DNA of 64,000 nucleotides from Sandaracinus sp. (GTDB taxonomy: Bacteria > Myxococcota_A > Polyangia > Polyangiales > Houyiibacteriaceae). The translations under genes were made by a program, and so were the position numbers. The notes under the pieces were generated by a model, which saw only the letters and a program-made list of their open reading frames with translations, was not told where the DNA came from and made no database searches. The stretch spans positions 61,758 through 125,757 of the forward strand of contig JACKEH010000009.1 of assembly GCA_020633125.1 (NCBI GenBank), in the 5' to 3' direction. Each line of letters starts with the position of its first letter. Within the stretch, counting starts at the first letter, position 1. This document shows positions 46,056-53,948 of the stretch, one piece after another.

Positions 46056-49000
46056 TCCTCACGCTCGCGATAACGCGCCTCGACCGCGTCGCGAAGCTCC
46101 GCGTCGTCCGGGTTGCCGCGGTAGCCGAGCCAGAGCGCGCGCAGCATGCCGTCCGGGTCGTCGAGCGCTTCCCACTCCGAGTAGAGCGAGCGCGAGAGCC
46201 GCGAGGCCGCATCGCCGCTCTCGATGGCGAGAAGCTTCTCCCGCACCTCGGCGCGCTCGCGCGGGTCGTCCTCTTCGCCGAGCAGCGCGAGGTAAGCCTC
46301 CACCACGCTCCGTTCCGTCGGCACCCAATCGAGCGCACGGCGGTACACGTCGAGCGCGTCGTCACGACGAACCTTCTCGAGCAGCGTGCCGAGCTTGAGC
46401 GAGAGCTCGGTGATCGACGCGAGGTCTTGGTTGTCGCGGGCCACGTCGAGCTGCTGCTGCAGGAGCTCGACGAGGTCCTCGTTGTAGCCGCTCTTCTCGT
46501 AGAGACGTCCGAGCAGCGCCGCAGCCTCGGGATGGCCCGGCTCTTCGCCGAGCGCGTCCTTGAGGAGGTCGACGGCGTCGAACTCGCGATCCTCGAGGCC
46601 CATCAGGAAACGCGCCTTGGCGAGGCGAGCCTCGTTGCGGAGCGCCGGGTCGAGCAGGGCGTCGAGGAGCTGCGCGACGAGATCCGAGAGCGCGCCTTCG
46701 TCGGCGCGGCGCACCTGCACGTCGAGGAGCGGACGCCAGAGAGTCTCGTCGACCGGGTCGACCTCCATCAACGCGCGGTAGGCGTCCGCGGCCACGTCGA
46801 GGTCGCCGCCCTCGCCCGCCGCGACCTCCGCGAGCTCACGCTGCATCGCGCGGCGCTCGTCGTCGTCGGTCGCGGTCTCGACCGCCTTCTGCATCCACGC
46901 GAGCGCGCCCGCGGGGTCCCCAGCGTCGCGGCGCACCTCGGCGAGCTGGCGCATCGCGTTGCGGCACGCCGGCACGTCGTCGGCCGCAGTCGCGATCTCC
47001 AGCGCCCGCTGCAGGAGCACCTCGGCGCGATCACGCTCACCCATCGCGAGCGCCTTGTCGGCCGCCTCGCGGACGTGCGCCAGCGGCGCTTCGGCCCGCT
47101 GCGCGCGCCGCTCGAGGAAGGTCAGCGCGACTTGGTCGTCGCCCGAGTCGAGCGCGACGTCCGCGTAGAGCTTCATCGCTCCGTCGTGCTCGGGCTGGCG
47201 CGCCACGGCGCCATCCAGCGCCGAGGCGAGCGCCACGTAGCGCGGGTCGGCGTCGAACGCGCGTCGCGCGACCGAGACCGCCGCGTCGAGCTGATCGACG
47301 TCGCGCTGCGCCTCACGAAGCAGCACCTGCGCGAGCTGGTGGAGCGCGTTCGCCTTCGGCCCGGCCGCGAGCTCGGGAAGCTCGACGAGCTTCGGAAGCA
47401 CGCGCTTCTGAAGCGCGTGATCCTCACGTGCGGCACCGACGCGCGCGAGCGCGACCCAGCTCTCGACCGGGCTAGCCGCGAGCGACTCCGCGCGGCTGTA
47501 CGCGCTGGTCGCCTTCTCGAGGTCGCCGTCGTCGTGCTCGGCGATCTCGCCCATGCGGGTCCAGAGCGACGCGAGCAGCGGCGCGTCCTCGTCGCGCTTG
47601 TGGGTGTCCAGGATCTTGGTGAACGCCGCCGAGAGCTCGGCGACCCGTCCGAGGGCGCGCGCTCCTTCGAGCGACGCCTTCTGGAGCTCGACGCTGGACG
47701 CGTCTTGGGCGAGCGCCTCGAGCCGACGCGCGAACGCCGCCTCGTGCTGATCCATGCTCTGCAGCACGGACGCGATCGCGGCGAGCACGACGGCCTTGGA
47801 CGACGCCTCGTCCGCCGCGGAGGCGCGACGCTCGAGCCCGCGAATCGCGAGCTCCGGTTGCCCACGCTCGACGAGGGCATCGCGGAAGCGAAGCGCCTCG
47901 GCGTCGTTCTGCGCCGCAGCCTCGAGCGCCGACTCGAGCAGCTCGGCGCCCTGCTCCGCGTCGCCACGCGCGGTGGCGATGGCGTGAAGCTCGAAGAGCA
48001 CCTCGCCGCTGCCGACGTCGACCTCCGCGGTCGGGCCACGACGGCGCACCGTCATGAGCAACGCGCGGTACGCCTTCTCGGCGCGGTCGAGCTGCCCCGC
48101 TTCGCGCGCGAGCCGACCGAGGGCGTCGAGCATGCGCGGCTCGGCCATCGCCATCTTCGTCGCGAGGTCGAACTGCTCGAGCGCTCCTTCGACGTCGCCT
48201 TGCGCCTTCGCGACCGCACCGAGCTGGTAGTGCACGTCGGCACGCTCGGGCGAGCGACGACGGCCGAAGCTCTCGACGACCTCTTCGAGGAGCGTGCGCG
48301 CTTCGGCGAGCTCACCGGCTTCACGAAGCCCTTCCGCGAGCTGGAGCTTGATGGCGCGGTCGTCGGGCGCGAGCGCGATGCCGCGACGCAAGACCGGGAT
48401 GGCTTCCGCCGGGCGGTGCAGCACGTCGCGGTACAGCGACGCCGCCTCGCGCACGAGCTCGAGGGCACGCTCGGCGTCCACGTGCTCGGCCGAATCGGCG
48501 AGCGCACGGGCGAGCGCGTCGTGCGACGCGAGCACTCGAAGCTGCACCACCAAGGTGTCGCGGAGGTCCTGACGGTCGGGCGAGGTTTCGAGCGCCGTCT
48601 GAAGCACCTCGACCGCGCGCTCGATGCGTCCGGCCGTGACGAGCTCGGCCGCGAGGTCGCCCGCGAGGTTCGCGCGCTCTTCGGGCTGCGCGACCGCGAG
48701 CCGACGCTCGAGCCAACGCGCCGCCGCCGCGGACTCGCCGCGCGTGCGATGAATGCGCGCCAGCGCGTCGATCGCGGGCACGTCCTCGGGAACGAGCTCG
48801 ACGACCTTTCGAAACGCGGTGACCGCACGATCGGCGTCTCCGAGCTCGGCCTCCGCGAGCGCCGCCGCGCGACGCCAGAGCTGCGCGGCGCGCTCGCCTT
48901 CGAGGCGCTCCGCTTGGCTGGCGTAGAGGTCGGCGAGCTCCTGGTGCGCGCGACGTCCACCGAGCAAACGCTCGATGGCTTCGAGGCTCGCCTCGTGGCC

Positions 49001-49720
49001 CGGCCGGTCCTCGAGGTTCGCGCGCAACGCTTCCATGCGTCCGCCACGCTCTTCGATCTCGGTCACGAGGTTCGCGACCTCGAGGCGCAGCTCGATGCGG
49101 CGCTCGGGGTCCGTCGTGACCGCGAGCTCCTTCTGACGAAGTCCGAGCAGCTCGGCGCGGCGCCCTTCGGCGGCGAGCAGGTCACCCAAGCTGCGCAGCG
49201 CCTCGGCGTCGTCGCGAAGCTTCACGATGTCGCGGTAGAGCTCCATCGCGGTGGCGCGGTCGCCCGAAGCCTCCGCGCGACGGGCGGCTTCCTTGCGCCA
49301 CGTCGCGGCGTCGGTCGCATCCATCGGGAGACGGGCCACCTCGACGAGGAGCGGCACCACCTCCGCGCCACGGCCTTCTTCGTCGTAGCGCGCCACGAGC
49401 GCTTCGGCGGCCCAAGTCGACGCGGCGTCGGCCGCCACGCTGCCGCTCGCTGCCGCGCCCCGGCGCCAGAGGCCGGACGCGCGCTCGAAGAGCCGCTCCA
49501 GCGTCGAGGTCGCGAGCTCCGGCACCGCCGTCGGTGCGAGGCGTGCCGCCTCCTGCAACGCGTCGAGGTCCGACTGCGCGAGCTCCGCCAGACGAAGCAG
49601 CGTCGGGAGCAACGCGGACGCTTCGAGATGCCGCTGCACCGCCGCGAGCCGCACCACGTGCGAGGTGGCGCGAACGGCGCATCGGCGGCACGCGCGAGCG
49701 CGTCGGCGGCCTCGCTCCAA
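45833..49720 (-). CDS. Giant TPR protein 2, central segment (frame 2)
   Basis: Real protein in this frame runs from about 49670 to 46050 (~1,205 residues); what lies beyond 46050 is an Arg/Ser-rich frameshift tail, and the few residues before 49670 are likewise out of frame. It is solid TPR-like repeats, with helices such as LRDTLVVQLRVLASHDALARAL and AVEVLQTALETSPDRQDL. The change from the first segment occurs near 49670, where adding one base makes ..DAPFA-A-TSHVV.. continuous. If separately translated, GTGs at 49657 or 49654 could start it, but no good ribosome site is seen. Best read as part of one ~2,508-residue protein. Confidence 0.75.
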   Translation of the reverse strand: MERGRRRARACRRCAVRATSHVVRLAAVQRHLEASALLPTLLRLAELAQSDLDALQEAARLAPTAVPELATSTLERLFERASGLWRRGAAASGSVAADAASTWAAEALVARYDEEGRGAEVVPLLVEVARLPMDATDAATWRKEAARRAEASGDRATAMELYRDIVKLRDDAEALRSLGDLLAAEGRRAELLGLRQKELAVTTDPERRIELRLEVANLVTEIEERGGRMEALRANLEDRPGHEASLEAIERLLGGRRAHQELADLYASQAERLEGERAAQLWRRAAALAEAELGDADRAVTAFRKVVELVPEDVPAIDALARIHRTRGESAAAARWLERRLAVAQPEERANLAGDLAAELVTAGRIERAVEVLQTALETSPDRQDLRDTLVVQLRVLASHDALARALADSAEHVDAERALELVREAASLYRDVLHRPAEAIPVLRRGIALAPDDRAIKLQLAEGLREAGELAEARTLLEEVVESFGRRRSPERADVHYQLGAVAKAQGDVEGALEQFDLATKMAMAEPRMLDALGRLAREAGQLDRAEKAYRALLMTVRRRGPTAEVDVGSGEVLFELHAIATARGDAEQGAELLESALEAAAQNDAEALRFRDALVERGQPELAIRGLERRASAADEASSKAVVLAAIASVLQSMDQHEAAFARRLEALAQDASSVELQKASLEGARALGRVAELSAAFTKILDTHKRDEDAPLLASLWTRMGEIAEHDDGDLEKATSAYSRAESLAASPVESWVALARVGAAREDHALQKRVLPKLVELPELAAGPKANALHQLAQVLLREAQRDVDQLDAAVSVARRAFDADPRYVALASALDGAVARQPEHDGAMKLYADVALDSGDDQVALTFLERRAQRAEAPLAHVREAADKALAMGERDRAEVLLQRALEIATAADDVPACRNAMRQLAEVRRDAGDPAGALAWMQKAVETATDDDERRAMQRELAEVAAGEGGDLDVAADAYRALMEVDPVDETLWRPLLDVQVRRADEGALSDLVAQLLDALLDPALRNEARLAKARFLMGLEDREFDAVDLLKDALGEEPGHPEAAALLGRLYEKSGYNEDLVELLQQQLDVARDNQDLASITELSLKLGTLLEKVRRDDALDVYRRALDWVPTERSVVEAYLALLGEEDDPRERAEVREKLLAIESGDAASRLSRSLYSEWEALDDPDGMLRALWLGYRGNPDDAELRDAVEARYREREDWGASPISSASKRLVSRARTRTVPSRVCAKRPAFVARCSATRRAPSRRCGKPTRARRAPSCSTSSSRRSKTPAT

Positions 49721-52122
49721 CGTTCGGTGGCCTCGGCGAGCGCCACGAGGCGGTCGGCGAAGTCCTCGCGAAGCGGCGCCGCTTCGAGGCCACGCGCGAT
49801 CGCGTCGAACGCGCCGGTCGCGTCGTCGAGGGTGCTCGCCCGCAGATCGCTCTCGCGTCCGCAGAGCGCCGCGCGACGCGCGCCTTCTGCGCCTGCCGCC
49901 GCTCGCGCGAACGTGTCGGCCAGCTCCTCCGGCGCCGCGGCGGCCTCGGCGAGGCGCTCGACCTCCGCTTCGAGGCGCAGGTCGTCCGGCGTGAGGACGA
50001 ACGCACGCGCGATCGACGCGAGCGCGGCCGACGGTGCACCGGCTTCGTTCTCTTGAAGCGCCGCGGCTTCACGAAGCAGGCGAACCTGCGCGGCGACGTC
50101 CTCGGCGGCCGCGAGCCGAGGCTCGAGCAACGCCAAACGCGGCTCCCACTCTCCCGTACGCTCGTACGAGCGCGCCAACGCTTCGACGGCCTCGGCCGCG
50201 ACGCTCTCGTCGTCGCACAAAGTCGCGAGCCCCTCGCGCGCCGTCTCGTGCGCCGGACTGGCCTCGAGCGCGCGACGGAACGACGCGAGCGCACGCGCGG
50301 CATCGTTCAAATAGGTCGCGAAGACCGAGCCCTGACGTGCGCGAACGTCGGCGAGGTGCGCGTCCTCGCGTTGCGCGGTGCGGTCGAGGACCGCCGCCAT
50401 CTCCTCGTAGCGCTCGGTGAGCTCGAAGAGGGTCGTCAGCGCGTCCGCGACCTCCGCGTCCTCGCCGTACGCCGCGCCGACCTCGGTCCACGTCGCGATG
50501 GCGTCGGCGAGCTGCTCGAGCTCGTCTGCCTGAACGCGCGCGATGCGCACGAGGTCCGCGCGCTTCTGCCACGCGCTCGACGTGCTCTGCTCGCGGCGGC
50601 GCAACGCTCGCACGAGCTCGGCCCAACGCTCCTCGCGCTCGAGCAGGTCGACGATCGCGCCGAGCGCCGACGCGTCGGACGGGTCTTCGACGAGGCAACG
50701 CTCGTAGAGCGCGAGCGCGCGGTCGGCGTCGCCGAGACGTGCGGCGAGCTCCGCGGCTTGGCCGAGCGCTTGGCGACGTCGGCTCGGCGTGTCCTCGAGC
50801 GTCGCGAGACGATCGAGCGCCGCGAGCTGTTCTTGTTCGCGGCCCGATGCCCCGAGCTGGTCGACGAGCAATCGCGCGGCGGTCATCGCCAGGCCGGGTG
50901 CGACCTTCGGCTCGGCCGCCAAGAGACGAAGCTGCGGGATCGCCGCTTCCGACTCTCCCAACGCCACGAGTCGCTCGGCCGCCTCGAGCCGCAAGGGCGC
51001 GCGCTCGAAGATGGCCTCGACCGCGTCCGCGGCGGCGACCAGCAAATCGACGAGCCGCCGCGGCGTGCCGGCCTGCTGCGCGACGTCGCGGGCCGCCGAG
51101 AGGGCTTCTTCGTCGTCCGGTGCGAGCACGAGCACGGCGCCGAGGTGCTCCAACGCTTCGTCGAGCACGCCCGCGCTGCGGAGTCGCTCGGCGGCGTCAC
51201 GGTGAAGCGTGATGCGCTCGCCGACGTCGGCGAGCTCGAGCGCGGTGTCGAGCGTCGCGATCACCGCGGTGGTGCGGTCTTCGGCGTCGTAACGCTCGCG
51301 GAGCAGCCCGAGCGCCTCACGACGAGCTTCGGCGTCCACGCTCTGATCGCGGGCGATGCGCTCGAGCATCTGAAGCGCAGGCGCGGGGTCGCCGCCTTCG
51401 TCGAGCATCGCACGAAGCTCGACCGTCGCTTCTTCCGCGCGACCGAGCTTCTCGTAGAGGTGCTCGGCGATGCGCTGGCGCACCTCGCGTCGCTCGTCCT
51501 TCGCGCTCGGGAGCTGGTCGCGCCAGAGCTCGACGAGGTCGGCGTAGCGCTCCTGACGCTCGAGGAGACGCTCGAGGTTGGAGACGAGCTGTTTGTCGCC
51601 GCGGCGGAGCGGCAAGAGCTGCTGGAGGTAGCTCGCGGCGCGCTCGGGGGCGCCCGCGAAATCCTTTGCGGTCTGCGCGGCTTCTTCGAGCAACGAGGCG
51701 CGACGGTGCTCGTCGACCGCACCGGCGATCTCACGGTCGTAGAGCGCGAGAAGCTCGTCCCAACGCTCGCCGACGGTGAACACCACCGTCAGCCGCTGGA
51801 ACGCCCACTCGCTCGCGCTCGGGTCGATGGCGAGCACACGCTGCAGCACCGCGACGAGGTTCGGCGAGTCTTCGCGGAACCACTCCTCGTGGAACTGCAC
51901 CGCCCGCTGACCGACGAGCGCCGCCGCGTCGGGCGCCAGCTTTCGATCGAGGATCTCGCGGTAGAGCTCCCCGACCTCGTCGGGTCGTTGCGAAGCCGCA
52001 GCGAGATCTTCGAGCTGATCCCACGCGTCCTCGTCCGTGGCGTCGGCACGGACTGCCGCTGCAGCCGTCGCGAAGACCTCGTCACCCTCGAGCATTCCCG
52101 CCTCCTGCTCGTCGCGTTCCAT
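49222..52122 (-). CDS. Giant TPR protein 2, N-terminal segment (frame 1)
   Basis: Starts at the ATG 52122 (GGAG five bases upstream). A second ATG at 52095 has a better AGGAGG five bases upstream and may be the true start. About 818 residues to 49670 are in the proper frame, made of TPR-like repeats (LYREILDRKLAPDAAALVG, YADLVELWRDQLPSAKDERREV). After that the frame yields an Arg/Ser-rich tail to 49222. No signal peptide is present. The gene is followed by two more segments in other frames; together they form a ~2,508-residue TPR protein that converges on the first giant TPR gene. Confidence 0.78.
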   Translation of the reverse strand: MERDEQEAGMLEGDEVFATAAAAVRADATDEDAWDQLEDLAAASQRPDEVGELYREILDRKLAPDAAALVGQRAVQFHEEWFREDSPNLVAVLQRVLAIDPSASEWAFQRLTVVFTVGERWDELLALYDREIAGAVDEHRRASLLEEAAQTAKDFAGAPERAASYLQQLLPLRRGDKQLVSNLERLLERQERYADLVELWRDQLPSAKDERREVRQRIAEHLYEKLGRAEEATVELRAMLDEGGDPAPALQMLERIARDQSVDAEARREALGLLRERYDAEDRTTAVIATLDTALELADVGERITLHRDAAERLRSAGVLDEALEHLGAVLVLAPDDEEALSAARDVAQQAGTPRRLVDLLVAAADAVEAIFERAPLRLEAAERLVALGESEAAIPQLRLLAAEPKVAPGLAMTAARLLVDQLGASGREQEQLAALDRLATLEDTPSRRRQALGQAAELAARLGDADRALALYERCLVEDPSDASALGAIVDLLEREERWAELVRALRRREQSTSSAWQKRADLVRIARVQADELEQLADAIATWTEVGAAYGEDAEVADALTTLFELTERYEEMAAVLDRTAQREDAHLADVRARQGSVFATYLNDAARALASFRRALEASPAHETAREGLATLCDDESVAAEAVEALARSYERTGEWEPRLALLEPRLAAAEDVAAQVRLLREAAALQENEAGAPSAALASIARAFVLTPDDLRLEAEVERLAEAAAAPEELADTFARAAAGAEGARRAALCGRESDLRASTLDDATGAFDAIARGLEAAPLREDFADRLVALAEATERWSEAADALARAADAPFAPPRTWCGSRRCSGISKRPRCSRRCFVWRSSRSRTSTRCRRRHASHRRRCRSSRPRRWSGSSSARPASGAGARQRAAAWRPTPRRLGPPKRSWRATTKKAVARRWCRSSSRWPVSRWMRPTPRRGARKPPVARRLRATAPPRWSSTATS

Positions 52123-52340
52123 GTGGACTCCGTGCTCTCGCCGAAGCTCGCTCGGCGGGCGGCGAGGATAACAACAAAGGCTCCCTGCTTGGCGATGAGG
52201 AAATCACCGACGCGGCAGGGTTTCTGCGGATGGAGTCCGTGAACGTGCGACGCCCCGCGACGAGGCGCGAGAGCTTGCTCGCACGGCCAGCGCACCGTGC
52301 CGCAACGCGTCACGACACGGAGGCCGTGCGGCGAGCTCGC

Positions 52341-53948
52341 TCAGCGCAAGAGCAACGCTCGACCCGCGACGGTGCCTTGGCCCGCGGTCATGACGTCGTC
52401 TTGGGCCGCCCAGAACATGAAGTTGTCCCCGCCCGCGCCCTCGCACTCCGCCTCGAAGAGCAGCCCGTCGCCGTCGGTGTCGCGCTCCGGCCCGCACTCG
52501 GGCGTGTCCGCGATGGGATCGAGCACCGTGCCGTCGATCTCGCTGCTGTGAAAGAGGCCCAGGTAGTGGCCCGTCTCGTGCGCCACGACGACGCCGAAGG
52601 TCGGCGTGAGCGGGTCGGGCTCGAAGAGCGAATCGACGCTGATGGCGATGCCGTTGGTGATCTCGCCGGGGTGCATCCACGCGCCGGGGATGTCGCCCGC
52701 GATGCCGAGCGCGCCCGAGATGTCGCGCACGAGGAAGATGGGCAACGAGCCTCGGCCGGAGCCGGCACCGAGCGCGAAGAGCTCCTGCAGCTCGCCCGGA
52801 TCTCCGTCGAGGCCGCTCTCCACGAACGCGTAGCGTCCACGGAGGATGCCCGGGATGACGTGCTGGCGAATCTCGCCGAAACGAATCCGCGAAGGCGCCA
52901 ACACCCGCTCGGCGTCACGCAGCGCCCGCAACAGACGCACCGGAACGCTCCCGTCGCGCTCCGGACGGAGCATGCCGCCCCCCACGTAGAAGAGGTCGAT
53001 GTCCAAGGTTCGGCTGGAGCCGGCGGAGCCGAGGATGCGGGTGCCTCGCACGTCGGTGCGCGGCCCGAACGCGCGAACCTCGACCGACAACGCGCCTTCC
53101 ACGGGTCGCGACCCGTTGGGCGTGAGCATCGACAAGACCGTCCCGAAGCCGACGACCGGGTTGATGGGCGCGGTGTTGCCAGGCAACACGGTGTCGAAGT
53201 CGAAGAGGGTGCGACCCCGCGCGTCGGTCACGCGCTGGACCTGCATCGGAACGGTGTCCGAGCGGAAGACCTGGAGCGTCGCGGCGGCGGGAAGCCCGGG
53301 CGGCGTCAAGGTCCCCGTGCCCGCGATCCGCGTGACGGGCAGCTCCTCCGAGCGCACGCCGTCGTGGAGCACCTGCGGCGCCACGCAGCCCTGCAGCGGC
53401 TGCGCGCTCGACACGCTCGTCAGGGCGTAGACCGCGCGGCAGACGAAGTCGCCCGAGCAATCGGCGTCCGTGATGCAGGGCTCCAAACACGTCCCGGCGA
53501 GGGCGCAGATGCCGCGGTCGCAATCGGCGGCCGTGTCGCAGAACGCACCGTCTCCGGCGGCCATGTCGAGGTCGCCGCAGACCAGCGGAAGGGGCTGGAG
53601 ATCCGTCGGCGCCGCGCGACCGTCACGTCGACACGCGCCCGCCGAACAGTCTTCGTCTCGGGCACATGCGCCGCCGAGGATTGGCGCGTCCGGCTCGTCC
53701 GGGCCGACGTCGCGTCCGGCGTCGCGTCCGGCGTCGCGTCCGGCGTCGCGTCCGGCGTCCAGCCGAAGATCCGGCCCGGCGTCGCGTCCACCGTCGAGCG
53801 ATCCGTCGAGCGATCCGTCGAGGCGAGTCCCGGCGTCGAGCGCGGGCGGCACGCCCGGCTCGAGCTCGGTCCGCGCCCCACACGCGGCGAGCACGCCAAC
53901 CATGCACGCGATCCATCGCGTGCCCCCCCAAGCAAGTCTGGCGCTCAC
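52341..53948 (-). CDS. Secreted metzincin (pappalysin/M43-like) protease lipoprotein
   Basis: 535 residues from a GTG at 53948 that overlaps the upstream TPR gene stop by four bases. The signal ends GVLAACG with a lipobox Cys near residue 22. An Asp/Arg/Gly linker of tandem RDAG and LDGS repeats (about residues 38-80) follows, then a Cys-rich region with CARDEDCSAGAC-type loops. The C-terminal half contains HETGHYLGLFH, the zinc-binding HExxHxxGxxH of metzincins. Thirty to forty residues later NFMFW looks like the pappalysin Met-turn. Surface or secreted proteolysis is likely. Its coupling to a TPR gene is unusual. Substrate unknown. Confidence 0.85.
   Translation of the reverse strand: MSARLAWGGTRWIACMVGVLAACGARTELEPGVPPALDAGTRLDGSLDGSLDGGRDAGPDLRLDAGRDAGRDAGRDAGRDVGPDEPDAPILGGACARDEDCSAGACRRDGRAAPTDLQPLPLVCGDLDMAAGDGAFCDTAADCDRGICALAGTCLEPCITDADCSGDFVCRAVYALTSVSSAQPLQGCVAPQVLHDGVRSEELPVTRIAGTGTLTPPGLPAAATLQVFRSDTVPMQVQRVTDARGRTLFDFDTVLPGNTAPINPVVGFGTVLSMLTPNGSRPVEGALSVEVRAFGPRTDVRGTRILGSAGSSRTLDIDLFYVGGGMLRPERDGSVPVRLLRALRDAERVLAPSRIRFGEIRQHVIPGILRGRYAFVESGLDGDPGELQELFALGAGSGRGSLPIFLVRDISGALGIAGDIPGAWMHPGEITNGIAISVDSLFEPDPLTPTFGVVVAHETGHYLGLFHSSEIDGTVLDPIADTPECGPERDTDGDGLLFEAECEGAGGDNFMFWAAQDDVMTAGQGTVAGRALLLR
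53707..53760. repeat. 12-base tandem repeat encoding RDAG
   Basis: About four copies of gcgtccggcgtc in frame within the metzincin linker. A second set based on gtcgagcgatcc lies at about 53790-53821. In-frame 12-base units allow linker length to change without breaking the gene. Confidence 0.85.

Noticed and set aside
46427..50056. A 1,209-codon open frame antisense to the second giant TPR gene
   Set aside because: It has no domains, an Arg/Glu-rich shadow composition, and mirrors the TPR frame.
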